DNA of 64,000 nt from Candidatus Woesearchaeota archaeon (GCA_016928835.1 JAFGJW010000006.1:1-64000); one strand, 5' to 3'; counted from the stretch's first letter, positions 17,743 to 27,491 are shown. Numbers and translations are program-made. The notes: generated from the letters alone by a model not told the origin.

Positions 17743-20700
17743 GCAAAAAGTTATTACTGATTTTGGTAAGCATTATCCTGGTTTATTCTGTAAATGCCGC
17801 AACTTACTATTGTGATAGTTGTTCTAATTGTTCAGCGCAGATACAGGTATCAAGTGGGGGTGATGTTGTTGTTTTGAATCAATCTATTTATAATCAAGTC
17901 GGAAATTGCATTAGTTTCAATGGGATGGATGATATTACACTTGATTGCGGAGGTAATATCATTGAAGGAGACGGAGACAGTAGTGGATATGGGATTTGGT
18001 TAAATGACTCAAATGGTGGCTCAAATAACAGCATAATAATGAACTGCCCTAACATAAGTAGATTCAATAGTGGTATTTACATTAAGTGGCCTAGTTCAAA
18101 CAACACTCTAATAGATATAACAACAATTAATAACAGCAACTCAGGAATCTATCTCTACTGGAGCTCGAAGAACAAATTCTTAAATATAACCGCCCGTGCT
18201 AATGGCAGGGGTATCCATTTTGAATCTAGCTCAAACAATACTTTCACGAATCTTACTGTTAGAGAAAATTATTTTGGTTTTGTATTTACCGCGAGGTCTC
18301 AAAATAACACCATTAAAAACTCTATAATAAGTAATAATGAGTGCGGAATTAATATGATGGCGATAATGACTTACTATCCAATAAAGAACTTAATCTATAA
18401 TAATTATTTCTCCAATAACTCACTTTATAATGCCTATATAGATTCCAATGTGGTGGGTCAAAATTACTTCAATGCAACTCTGGATTGTTTATCTGACTCA
18501 AATATAATAGGCGGTTACTGTGTAGGTGGGAATTATTGGTCCAATTCAACAGGTGATTTTTCTAATACCTGCATAGATGCTACTGGAGATGGTATCTGTG
18601 ACTCTTTATATAATCTATCACACGGGACAGTAATAGCATATGATTACCTTCCTTTAACTGATGTCACTCCAGGAATACCTTGCTATGATTGCAGCAATTG
18701 TTCTGCTGAGATACAGGCTGCTTCTGCTGGGCAAATCATAAGGCTGAATAATTCGATTTATGATCATGATGGTACTTGCATTGACTTCAATGGTGCGGAT
18801 AATATTACACTTGACTGCGATTGGAATAGGATCGAAGGAGATGGAGACAGTACTGGATCAGGAATTTATTTAAGCAATGCAAATGGCGGCTCCAATAATA
18901 ACACAATAAAAAACTGTGCTTATATAGGATTATTCCAAGGAGGAGTTTATTTGAAATCAAGTAGTGGAAATGCAATAGAAAATCTCACATCAAGTGATAA
19001 TTCCAATCTGGGACTGGACTTTTCAGGCAGTTCCAATAACACATTTACCAATATTAATTTAAGCAATAATGGAGTAGATGGTATCCAGCTTTCAACTTCA
19101 TCAAACTATAATTTTTTCAATAATTCTAGGATTAGTAATAGTTCGTCTGCAGGGATTTTATTGGGGAGTCCCTTTAATATTTTTAAGAATACTAATATTT
19201 ACAAAGAGAGTAGACAAACTGGATTAATTATTAGTAGTTTCTCAAATCAAACATATAACGTTCAGGATATTGATACCTCAAACTTGATTAATAATAAACC
19301 GATTCAGTACTATGATGGCACTTATAGAGCATGTCCAAATAATCAGATTCTTGATTTTAATACCTCTTCTTCATTTATTTTCTTTCTTGGTTGTGAGAAT
19401 GTTACAGTAAATAATACTTATGCTGCAGATAGCCTTCAGTTTTATGCAACTAATAATTCTAAAATTTACAACTCAAGGATTCAGGATTCATATTATGGGC
19501 TTATTCTTTATTATAGTTACCAAAATCATTTATTTAATATTACAGCAACTAACCACAAACTCATAGGTGTAGGGCTTGTTTCTTCATCAAATAATAATTT
19601 TTCAGAGATAAATGTATCTCATAATAATCTTTATGGATTATACTTCCAGTCCAGCCCAAACAATGTAGTCACTGACAGCAGCATTTGCTATAACGGTGAT
19701 GCACTTTATGACGATTCCTCAAACATAATTCAGAACAACACCTTCTGCGTTGATGAGTTAGCACCCTCAAGTTCTTGGTACAGCTCTGTTTCTCAATTCC
19801 GTTTCAATGTCTCCAACCCCTTGTACAGTTCAAACTGCACTCTTTATGTTGACGGATCAGAAGCAGGCAATGCAACATCTGTGACACAGCATATTTCAAC
19901 AAACGTAAGCTACACTGTTTCTGGTTCAGGTGCTCACAACTGGAATGTCTATTGCAATGACAGCTATGGCAATTACGCAAACTCAAGCCTATTTTATTTT
20001 AACATTAAAAAAGACAATGCTGCTGATTGTTCTTTTGATTATGAATGCATTAATGGATACTGTGTACACAACCACTGTAGGTCTGATGTATTTTATTGCG
20101 GAGATAGCTACTGTGATTCATATGAGAGCTGCACTTCTTGTGAAGATGATTGTGGAAAGTGCAGGAGTTCATCAAGACCTTCAAGTTCATTAACAACTCC
20201 ACCTAATCAAAAAACTATGACATTCAATGAATTGCTCCCTCAAAAAGAAACAAAGTTTACTATCACAGATGAATCTTATTGTGTGAATGAAATTAAAGTA
20301 AAAGTAAAAAATAAAGCTAATGACGTCAAAATTAAAGTCACTAAAATTGATACTATTCCTAAAACTATACCTCAACTAAGCAAACAATCTTGCTGTATTT
20401 CTGAAATTGAAATTGAAAATATAGAAAACAATGACCTTGAATCAGCAACTATCAAGTTCCCTGTTGAGAAGAAGTGGATAAGTAACAATAACCTAGACAA
20501 AGAAACTGTCAAATTAAACAGATATTCAACCCAATGGGAAGAACTGGAAACTAATTATGTCAACGAAGATAATTTAAATTACTATTTTGAATCAGTAACA
20601 CCTGGCTTCTCAATCTTCGCTGTGACTGCTGATGAAGTTGAGAAGCAAGTAGAAGAACTTCCTGAGATAGAGGAAATGCCTGTGGAAGATGTACATGTAA

Positions 20701-20870
20701 AGCCAGAACCAGAGCCTATTCAACCAGATACAAAAGGGGATGTTATAGAAGAGTACCAAAAACCTTGGCTAAACTGGATCATCTTGGCAATCTGCCTAGT
20801 TATCGTCTTAGTTGTTGCAGGACTCATGCTCCTGTCTCCGACTAAACAAAAGAAGAAAAATAACAATTAA
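17739..20870 (+). CDS. Beta-helix surface protein, paralogue 1, with PGF-pre-PGF-like domain
   Basis: 1,043 residues. A signal peptide is followed by two copies of a module that begins with a YYCDSCSNCSAQIQ-type motif and continues as a NosD-like right-handed beta-helix (NNT/SGNxI-type turns). Then come a cysteine-rich CGDSYC..SCTSCEDDCGKC element, a domain ending in WEELETNY...SVTPGFSIFAVTA (PGF-pre-PGF type), an acidic linker, a membrane helix and a lysine tail. No PGF-CTERM sorting signal is seen. Close paralogue of the gene at 21915, with near-identical DNA in the C-terminal third. Confidence 0.82.
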   Translation: MSKKLLLILVSIILVYSVNAATYYCDSCSNCSAQIQVSSGGDVVVLNQSIYNQVGNCISFNGMDDITLDCGGNIIEGDGDSSGYGIWLNDSNGGSNNSIIMNCPNISRFNSGIYIKWPSSNNTLIDITTINNSNSGIYLYWSSKNKFLNITARANGRGIHFESSSNNTFTNLTVRENYFGFVFTARSQNNTIKNSIISNNECGINMMAIMTYYPIKNLIYNNYFSNNSLYNAYIDSNVVGQNYFNATLDCLSDSNIIGGYCVGGNYWSNSTGDFSNTCIDATGDGICDSLYNLSHGTVIAYDYLPLTDVTPGIPCYDCSNCSAEIQAASAGQIIRLNNSIYDHDGTCIDFNGADNITLDCDWNRIEGDGDSTGSGIYLSNANGGSNNNTIKNCAYIGLFQGGVYLKSSSGNAIENLTSSDNSNLGLDFSGSSNNTFTNINLSNNGVDGIQLSTSSNYNFFNNSRISNSSSAGILLGSPFNIFKNTNIYKESRQTGLIISSFSNQTYNVQDIDTSNLINNKPIQYYDGTYRACPNNQILDFNTSSSFIFFLGCENVTVNNTYAADSLQFYATNNSKIYNSRIQDSYYGLILYYSYQNHLFNITATNHKLIGVGLVSSSNNNFSEINVSHNNLYGLYFQSSPNNVVTDSSICYNGDALYDDSSNIIQNNTFCVDELAPSSSWYSSVSQFRFNVSNPLYSSNCTLYVDGSEAGNATSVTQHISTNVSYTVSGSGAHNWNVYCNDSYGNYANSSLFYFNIKKDNAADCSFDYECINGYCVHNHCRSDVFYCGDSYCDSYESCTSCEDDCGKCRSSSRPSSSLTTPPNQKTMTFNELLPQKETKFTITDESYCVNEIKVKVKNKANDVKIKVTKIDTIPKTIPQLSKQSCCISEIEIENIENNDLESATIKFPVEKKWISNNNLDKETVKLNRYSTQWEELETNYVNEDNLNYYFESVTPGFSIFAVTADEVEKQVEELPEIEEMPVEDVHVKPEPEPIQPDTKGDVIEEYQKPWLNWIILAICLVIVLVVAGLMLLSPTKQKKKNNN

Positions 20871-20884
20871 TTTGAGATAAGAAT

Positions 20885-20978
20885 TGTTTACTTTTATTAA
20901 CATTTGTTTACTAAAATAAACAGAAAAGTATATAAGTAAGTGTTTATTATTGTAAACATATGTTCACTTTTGATAACA
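20885..20978. promoter_or_regulatory. Four palindromic operators around the HEPN/MNT promoter
   Basis: Four 18-nt sites follow the plan TGTTTA-N6-TAAACA. They lie at 20885-20902, 20905-20922, 20941-20958 and 20961-20978. The second and third are perfect inverted repeats; the first and fourth are degenerate. Each pair is spaced 20 nt start to start, two helical turns. The TATA box (AAGTATATAAG, about 20927-20937) sits between the pairs and the last site runs into the coding region. Repression by the HTH-bearing MNT protein is the natural guess. Confidence 0.7.
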
Positions 20979-21484
20979 CACAAAGAACATTAACTTTGTT
21001 TCTCGAGAATCCTTCAACAGAGTTTCATCTTAGGGAGATAGCAAGAAAAATGGGTTTATCTCCTGCAGGCACTTTAAAAATCTTGAAAAGGTTAACTAGT
21101 GCAGATCTAGTCAAAAAAGAAAAAACAATAATAACAGATAATTATCGAGCAAACCTTGAAAGCTTAGAATATCAGTCTCTTAAAAAGGCTTATAATCTCT
21201 ACCTCATAAACTCTTCAGGCCTAGTTGAATTCTTAGATAAGAACTGTTCCCATCAGGCAATAGTCTTGTTTGGCAGTTTTGCCAGGGGAGATAATACTTC
21301 AAAATCAGATATTGATATTGCAGTCCTTAATTCAAAACACACTAATTTAGATTTGAAGAAATATCAGCAAAAGCTAGGACATAAGATAAATGTCCAGTTT
21401 ATTGATTTCAAAAAGGCGAATCCAGAATTTAAGAATAATCTAGTCAATGGGATTACACTTAAAGGATTTGTAGAGGTGTTTTAA
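20960..21484 (+). CDS. MNT-type minimal nucleotidyltransferase with N-terminal winged helix
   Basis: 174 residues. Residues about 1-65 form a winged helix-turn-helix (EFHLREIARKMGLSPAGTLKILKRL). The rest is a minimal nucleotidyltransferase with the full GSx10DxD motif, LFGSFARGDNTSKSDIDIAVL. MNT proteins act as antitoxins by adding AMP to a tyrosine of a HEPN RNase. The HEPN gene follows with a 1-nt overlap. The HTH could bind the palindromes at its own promoter. Confidence 0.85.
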   Translation: MFTFDNTQRTLTLFLENPSTEFHLREIARKMGLSPAGTLKILKRLTSADLVKKEKTIITDNYRANLESLEYQSLKKAYNLYLINSSGLVEFLDKNCSHQAIVLFGSFARGDNTSKSDIDIAVLNSKHTNLDLKKYQQKLGHKINVQFIDFKKANPEFKNNLVNGITLKGFVEVF

Positions 21485-21918
21485 TGCTAGAAAGTTTTAA
21501 TTTTTACCTAAAAAGAGGAAAGGTCGTAAAACAGAATATATCTCCGGCTACAGTTAAATCTCTTTTTGTAAAAGCAGAGAAAAGGCTTGATTATATTAAA
21601 AGGCAGAAGATAAATGAACAGAACACTGACTTTATTTTTGAAGATGTTTACGAAGCAATGAGAGAAGCAGCTCAATCGCTGCTTGCAAAGGCAGGCTACA
21701 AGCCATATTCACATGAAGCCTTAATTGCCTTTATCAAAGAAAAATACCCGCAGTTTAATCCAAGGGAGATTGAAAAGTTTGATGAATATAGAAAAACAAG
21801 AAACCAGCTAGTGTATTATGCTGAATCAACATCAGTTGAAAAAACAAAAGAAGCATTAGAATTGCTTGAAAAGATCTTAGCAAAAATTGAGGCAATTTTA
21901 AAAGAAGATAGAAAATGA
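21484..21918 (+). CDS. HEPN-domain protein, probable toxin partner of the MNT gene
   Basis: 144 residues, all-helical. The segment YRKTRNQLVYYAES near residue 102 corresponds to the HEPN active-site region (normally R-x4-6-H, or RX4HXY in MNT-paired forms). Here a tyrosine stands where histidine is expected, so RNase activity is uncertain. Adjacent tyrosines could be AMPylation targets. Translationally joined on both sides: 1-nt overlap with MNT and a 4-nt ATGA overlap with the following surface protein gene. Confidence 0.8.
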   Translation: MLESFNFYLKRGKVVKQNISPATVKSLFVKAEKRLDYIKRQKINEQNTDFIFEDVYEAMREAAQSLLAKAGYKPYSHEALIAFIKEKYPQFNPREIEKFDEYRKTRNQLVYYAESTSVEKTKEALELLEKILAKIEAILKEDRK

Positions 21919-24900
21919 AAAAAGTGGTGTTGATATTTTTATGCATTGTCCTTGCTTATTCTGTCTCCGCAGCCACCTACTACTGCGACAGCTGTTCTAA
22001 CTGCTCATCAACCATTCAAGTTGTTTCTGGAGGGGATATTGTTGTTTTGAATCAGAGCATTTCTGCTAGTGGAAATTGCATTCAGTTCAACGGTAAGGAT
22101 AATGTAACGTTTGATTGTGGAATGAATTCTATTGTAGGAGATAATTCTGGAGGAGCAATCTACTTAAGTAATGCAGGTGGTGGTTCAAATAACAACACAA
22201 TAAAAAACTGTCCTAATATTAATTCTTTTTATTATGGGGTTGTTATGATTTACTGCCAAGACAATGTGTTTAGAAATATTAGCATATATAAAGATAATCA
22301 AAAAGCAGGTTTAGTTACTTATTATTCATCTTATTCAAATCTAGGCAATGATATTGATACATCAAATACAATAAATGGTAAACCAATTTATTATTATGAT
22401 GGTGTCCATTCACCTTGCCCAAATAACCAGATAATTGAGTTTGGGAATAATGTTTCATTTGTAGGTTTATTCGGATGTAATAATGTAACAATCCAAAATA
22501 CCAACCTTACTGATATGCTAGAACTGTATTATACTAATTCATCAACAATATCAAATGTAAGTATACTTAATTCAAATATGGGTATTTATCATAAATACGG
22601 TTATTACAATAGTTTTTATGATATTACAACAAATAATAATTTTTATGGCTTCTGGGGGGATTACATCTATTGGAGTAATTATTCAAATATTACTTCAAAC
22701 AACAATGGGAATACTGGTATGCTCCTTCAATTCGGTTCTTATAACCAAATAAAAAATCTTGTATCAATGAATAATTCAGAGGATGGCCTTAGTTTATGGG
22801 CTGATTCTAATGATGAAGTTATTAATTCTGCCTTAGTGAGTAATAGTGGCTATGGTTTAAAAATTGGACATGATGCTGATAACAATACTATTATCAATTC
22901 CACAATAAAAGAGAACTCTCCTGCAGGTTTGTTTTTTGATAAGTCAGATGCTAATCTTCCGGAATATAATCTGATTTATAACAATTTTTTAAATAATTCT
23001 GTCAATGTTCAGATTGATAAAGGAATCACAGGCGACAATTACTTCAACACAACATTAGATTGCACAAGCACAAACATCATTGGCGGCAACTGCATTGGCG
23101 GCAATTATTATGCAACGCCTTCCGGAACCGGCTTTTCAGAGACCTGCATTGATTCTACAGGAGACGGAATTTGCGATTCTACTTACAACTTATCAAATTC
23201 AGATTCTTATGCTTATGATTATTATGCTTTGACAGAAGTAACTCCTGGAATTCCTTGCTATAATTGCAGCAATTGCTCAGCACAGATACAGGCTGCTTCT
23301 GCTGGAGAGATCATAAGGTTGAATAATTCGATTTATGGGGCCACTGGAAGTTACTGTATTGACTTTAATGGGAAAGATGAGATAATCTTTGATTGTGATT
23401 CAAAAACCATACATAGTGAAACCTGCCAAAACGGAATTTATTTTAACAGTGCAGGTGGAGGTTCAAATAATAATGAAGTAAAGAATTGCCCAAATATCAG
23501 CTCATTCACTTCCACCGGAGTGTCTTCCTTTTCTTCCTCAAATAATCATCTTGAGAACCTATCTGTTTATGATGCTGTTGGAAGCGGTCTTATGTTTTAC
23601 AACTCAGCCAATTTTTCACTACAAAACGTTAACATAAACAAACAATCACAAGTACACGGTATTTGGATAACTGCGTATAGTAATGATGTCTCCTATTTTG
23701 TCCATGACATTGACAACACAAATACAGTTAATGATATCCCTGTAAATTACTTTGATGGTACATATCGAGCATGTCCAAATGATTCTGTAATTGATTATGG
23801 GAATAACGCATCTTATATTGGTCTTGTTGGGTGCAGTAATGTTACTCTAAGAAACATTAACCCAACTGATGCTTTGTTGTTAGCATATACGAATAATTCA
23901 TTTATTGAAAATATCGCCATAAGTAATAGTGGCAGGGAACCATTTAAGATTCATTATAGTTATTATAATAATTTTAGAGATATAGTGCTTAGAAACAATG
24001 GACAATTTAGTATTTATTTATATTATGGTGCTAACAGCAATTTTACGAACATAGTGACAAGTGGACATACTTATGGGTTTTATCTATCTTATTTCTCTAA
24101 CTACAATATAATAGAAAATCTCACCTCTTTAGAGAACACAAGAGGACTAAATATTGTATCAGATTCACATAATAATATAATTAGAAACTCGCATATAGTC
24201 AACAATACAGAGTATGGTGCCTACACTCTCACTGCAAATGGGAATGTTATTACTAACACAACAATCTGCTACAACACAAATGGAAATTATTTTAAGACAG
24301 CAACGAACTACATAGAAAACAATACTTTCTGCGTTGATGACCTAGCACCTTTAAGTTCATGGTATAACTCAGTCTCAGAATTCCGTTTTAATGTTTCCAA
24401 TACTTTTTTTACAACAAATTGCATACTCTATGTTGATGGTTCAGAATCAGGTAATGCAACATCAATTACTCAGCACATCTCTACAAACGTAAGCTACTCA
24501 GCCACAGGTTCTGGCTCTCACAACTGGAATGTATGGTGTAATGACAGCTATGGTAATTACGCGAATTCAAGCTTGTTTTATTTCAATATTAAAAAATCTA
24601 CCACAGAATCATGTACTTATGATTATGAGTGCTTAGGTGGATATTGTGTGCATGGCATTTGCAGGTCTAAAAGCTATTATTGCGGCGATAATTACTGTGA
24701 TGATGGAGAAACATGCTCTTCTTGTGAAGATGACTGTGGGAGGCGCAGAAGTTCTTCTAGGCCAAGCTCTGAACCCACTAACCATATTGATACCACCTTT
24801 CATCAATTAACTCCAGGTGAAACTCGATCATTTAAGATTACTGACAAAGAGTATTGCGTTGATGAAATCAAAGTCAAGGCTAAGGAAGATACTAGCTCAT

Positions 24901-25421
24901 TTAAGATTACAGTTACTAAGATTACTCAAAAGCCTTCTTCTATTCCTGAGTTAAGCAAAGAGTCATGCTGTTTTGTTAAGATTGATGCTGCTAATATTGA
25001 TTATGATGAAGTTGAATCTATTACTGTTAGGTTCCCTATTGAGAAGAAGTGGTTAGTCGATAATAAACTTGACAAAGCAACTGTCAAATTAAATCGTTAT
25101 TCAACCCAATGGGAAGAACTGGAAACTAATTACTTAAGTGAAGATGATTCCTACTTTTATTTTGAATCAGTAACACCAGGCTTCTCAATCTTCGCTGTGA
25201 CTGCTGATGAAGTTGAAGAAGAAATCCCTGCTTTAGATACCACAACATCAACTATATTATCAACTGTCCAAACCACCATGCAAGAAGTTACATCAACTAC
25301 AATACAAGATATTAAAGACAAAAGCAAAAATTCAGCATTTGGTTTTATTATGATGCTGATTGCTTTATTAATACTCACAGTAATCTATTTCAAATATTAT
25401 AAAGAAAAGAAGAGACGCTAA
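21915..25421 (+). CDS. Beta-helix surface protein, paralogue 2, with PGF-pre-PGF-like domain
   Basis: 1,168 residues with the same architecture as the gene at 17739. Signal peptide; two modules opening YYCDSCSNCSSTIQ and CYNCSNCSAQIQAASAGEIIRL; beta-helix repeats; the CGDNYC..CSSCEDDCG element; a domain ending SVTPGFSIFAVTADEVEEE; a Ser/Thr linker; a membrane helix and a basic tail. Its start overlaps the HEPN stop. Stretches of 30-50 bp are nearly identical to paralogue 1 (for example near 25087 and 25163), which points to recent duplication or gene conversion. Confidence 0.82.
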   Translation: MKKVVLIFLCIVLAYSVSAATYYCDSCSNCSSTIQVVSGGDIVVLNQSISASGNCIQFNGKDNVTFDCGMNSIVGDNSGGAIYLSNAGGGSNNNTIKNCPNINSFYYGVVMIYCQDNVFRNISIYKDNQKAGLVTYYSSYSNLGNDIDTSNTINGKPIYYYDGVHSPCPNNQIIEFGNNVSFVGLFGCNNVTIQNTNLTDMLELYYTNSSTISNVSILNSNMGIYHKYGYYNSFYDITTNNNFYGFWGDYIYWSNYSNITSNNNGNTGMLLQFGSYNQIKNLVSMNNSEDGLSLWADSNDEVINSALVSNSGYGLKIGHDADNNTIINSTIKENSPAGLFFDKSDANLPEYNLIYNNFLNNSVNVQIDKGITGDNYFNTTLDCTSTNIIGGNCIGGNYYATPSGTGFSETCIDSTGDGICDSTYNLSNSDSYAYDYYALTEVTPGIPCYNCSNCSAQIQAASAGEIIRLNNSIYGATGSYCIDFNGKDEIIFDCDSKTIHSETCQNGIYFNSAGGGSNNNEVKNCPNISSFTSTGVSSFSSSNNHLENLSVYDAVGSGLMFYNSANFSLQNVNINKQSQVHGIWITAYSNDVSYFVHDIDNTNTVNDIPVNYFDGTYRACPNDSVIDYGNNASYIGLVGCSNVTLRNINPTDALLLAYTNNSFIENIAISNSGREPFKIHYSYYNNFRDIVLRNNGQFSIYLYYGANSNFTNIVTSGHTYGFYLSYFSNYNIIENLTSLENTRGLNIVSDSHNNIIRNSHIVNNTEYGAYTLTANGNVITNTTICYNTNGNYFKTATNYIENNTFCVDDLAPLSSWYNSVSEFRFNVSNTFFTTNCILYVDGSESGNATSITQHISTNVSYSATGSGSHNWNVWCNDSYGNYANSSLFYFNIKKSTTESCTYDYECLGGYCVHGICRSKSYYCGDNYCDDGETCSSCEDDCGRRRSSSRPSSEPTNHIDTTFHQLTPGETRSFKITDKEYCVDEIKVKAKEDTSSFKITVTKITQKPSSIPELSKESCCFVKIDAANIDYDEVESITVRFPIEKKWLVDNKLDKATVKLNRYSTQWEELETNYLSEDDSYFYFESVTPGFSIFAVTADEVEEEIPALDTTTSTILSTVQTTMQEVTSTTIQDIKDKSKNSAFGFIMMLIALLILTVIYFKYYKEKKRR

Positions 25422-26065
25422 TCATAACCATGCTTGCCTCTCAGAGGCACAAAGGTGAAGCTTCCTAATTTTTTAATTTTTATGGTGTCTTTTTCCTTTG
25501 TTAGTTTTATCATTTCCTGCCCAAAGAAAGATTCTACTGGAGCTACAATTACTCCCTTGTCTTTTAATTGTTGAATTAATGGTTTTGGAATTTCCGGGCA
25601 TCCAGCTGTAATAATAATTCTGTCATAAGGCTTTTCTTTTTGATAGCCAATAGAACCATCTTCTCCGATTATTTGCACATTTTTTATGCCAATTTTTTTC
25701 AGGTTATTGATTGCAAAATCTGCTAATTCAGACACTATTTCTATTGAGTACACCCTTCCTTTATCACCAACCAGCTTACTGAGAACTGCCGCATTGTAGC
25801 CAGAACCTGCGCCTATCTCAAGTATCTTTTGTCCTGGTTTTACCTCTAATGCTCCTAACATAAAAGCTACTGTAAACGGCTGAGATATAGTCTGTCCGTA
25901 GCCTATTGGCAGGGGATAGTTGCCGTATGCCTCCTTCATGTTCTGCTTCCTAATAAATAAATGCCTTGGCACTTCAGAGATTGCATTAAGCACAGATTCA
26001 TTACTAATACCCATGCCCTTTATTTCATCTATTAGCTCCAGCAATTCATTTTTATAATCTTTCAT
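25418..26065 (-). CDS. pcm: Protein-L-isoaspartate O-methyltransferase
   Basis: 215 residues. The family signature GYGQTISQPFTVAFMLGALE and the SAM loop ILEIGAGSGYNAAVL are intact, followed by the motif II/III region DRIIITAGCPEIP. The enzyme methylates isoaspartyl residues in aged proteins to start their repair. It converges on the surface-protein gene with a 4-nt stop overlap and lies downstream of the lipoprotein gene in the same direction (8 nt apart). Confidence 0.93.
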   Translation of the reverse strand: MKDYKNELLELIDEIKGMGISNESVLNAISEVPRHLFIRKQNMKEAYGNYPLPIGYGQTISQPFTVAFMLGALEVKPGQKILEIGAGSGYNAAVLSKLVGDKGRVYSIEIVSELADFAINNLKKIGIKNVQIIGEDGSIGYQKEKPYDRIIITAGCPEIPKPLIQQLKDKGVIVAPVESFFGQEMIKLTKEKDTIKIKKLGSFTFVPLRGKHGYD

Positions 26066-26073
26066 TCTAAGAA

Positions 26074-26688
26074 TTAATCCAAGTAAAGAGTTTTATTATA
26101 TATATGCCACCTTTTTTCATAGCCGACAAGCTCAACCGCATCTATCTCATTCCAGCCTGGTGCATCAGTATCCAGGGTAAGCCTGACTGTGTCGCTTAAA
26201 TACTCTGTCATATTCTCTAATTTCACTTCAAAATATCTTGGGCATTCTTTTGTCCTGCATCCTGTTCTTTCATCCTCGCATTTCCAGATTGTCTCATAAG
26301 TGTCTATATTCTTAAGCTCCACTTTTTGAACTGCGCCCGGGCCATAGGTTTCATGGATATTGACTGCTGAGACATATACTAAACAATCGTATTCAAGCTC
26401 AAGCCATTGCATACCAAGGTCCTCTTCTGCAGGTGCCCATGCATGGCTGTCATCCTTGCACTCTGTCACATCCGGCTTGCCTGTGGCAGCATAAGGTGAC
26501 CAGTCATCATTTCCCTCTGCAAGTACACCCCCATATGCGCTGCTTGCTCTGGCTTTAAATGCCCATTGTCTCATTGATTCAGGAGGCACAGGGCCTTCTT
26601 CTGTTTTATTATTGCCTCCAATACCCAGTTGTGAGCATGAAGTCAGTACTATAGATAGAAGTAATGCAAAAACAATGATTCTCTTCAT
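26074..26688 (-). CDS. Lipoprotein with discoidin-like (F5/8-type C) domain
   Basis: 204 residues. The signal peptide ends in the lipobox LTSC (cysteine at about residue 18), so a lipid anchor is likely. The mature part reads ARASSAYGG...WSPYAATGKPD...WAPAEEDLGMQWLELEYD and ends DAPGWNEIDAVELVG, the strand pattern of discoidin/galactose-binding jelly-roll domains. Extracellular carbohydrate or surface binding is inferred. Four cysteines near the middle may form disulfides. Confidence 0.7.
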   Translation of the reverse strand: MKRIIVFALLLSIVLTSCSQLGIGGNNKTEEGPVPPESMRQWAFKARASSAYGGVLAEGNDDWSPYAATGKPDVTECKDDSHAWAPAEEDLGMQWLELEYDCLVYVSAVNIHETYGPGAVQKVELKNIDTYETIWKCEDERTGCRTKECPRYFEVKLENMTEYLSDTVRLTLDTDAPGWNEIDAVELVGYEKRWHIYNKTLYLD

Positions 26689-26813
26689 AATAAGTGAAAG
26701 TTAGTTTTACAATATAAAAAGTTTTCGACAATTCGCAAGACAAAATTGATTGATATATTGTCTCATAATCACAATACATAAAATATTTAAACATAATAAC
26801 TTAAATATAGACT

Positions 26814-27488
26814 ATGACTAAAAAAGAGCCTTCTTACAAAGTTGTCTCTCTATTGGATGTGAATGAGCTCCTATCTTTTGCCAAGCAGGAAGTCAAGGGG
26901 CTTGAAGATGAGATTAAAGAAGAGCAGAGAGTAGAGGAGGAATTAAAAGAATTTATCAAACATATTGAAAAGCATTCAGGCCATAAATTGAATTACATAG
27001 GCCATGAAAAAAGGTATGGAAAGCATTTAGTTAGATTCTTATTTCAGGATGGCGGCTTCTTAGAGGTTATTGTTGAAAAACCTTTGGCAATGAACGCTCA
27101 CTTTTCTGATGAAGAACAGGCAAAAAAATTTGTAAGTGGTTTGAAAAAGACTCTAGAGAAGACTCTGCCTGATCATCCAGTGAAGGATATGTTTATTGAT
27201 TCTATTCATATTGAAGATGGGTTTAAGGATGATGTGCTTACAGTGGATAAGTGGAGTAAGATTCATGGAATCACAATACAAAAAACACTAGTTGTAACTG
27301 TTGTAGCTGTTTTCATATTTGTCATAATCGAGCTCACTAAGGCTTATTTTGTTGAAACTGCAAGAGACGTATTGCATTTGGAATCTTTTATTATATCCAT
27401 AGTCACTGCTATTATCATTGCTCTGTTTATTGAGCCGATAAGGAACAAGACAGAGCATATTGTGGGTAAGATGATAAAAGGTAAATAA
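26814..27488 (+). CDS. Unknown protein with C-terminal two-helix membrane anchor
   Basis: 224 residues. Residues about 1-60 are charged and coiled-coil-like, then comes a soluble alpha/beta domain, followed by two membrane helices (about 158-178 and 192-208) and a basic end. I do not recognise the family. The start follows a TATA-like TTTAAACATAATAAC and looks leaderless. It is spaced 3 nt from the PaaK-like gene, so all three genes to 29695 are likely one operon. Confidence 0.65.
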   Translation: MTKKEPSYKVVSLLDVNELLSFAKQEVKGLEDEIKEEQRVEEELKEFIKHIEKHSGHKLNYIGHEKRYGKHLVRFLFQDGGFLEVIVEKPLAMNAHFSDEEQAKKFVSGLKKTLEKTLPDHPVKDMFIDSIHIEDGFKDDVLTVDKWSKIHGITIQKTLVVTVVAVFIFVIIELTKAYFVETARDVLHLESFIISIVTAIIIALFIEPIRNKTEHIVGKMIKGK

Positions 27489-27491
27489 ACT

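Noticed and set aside
19930-20193. 87-residue frame within the beta-helix gene
   Set aside because: A shadow frame of the 17739-20870 gene with no independent start signal.
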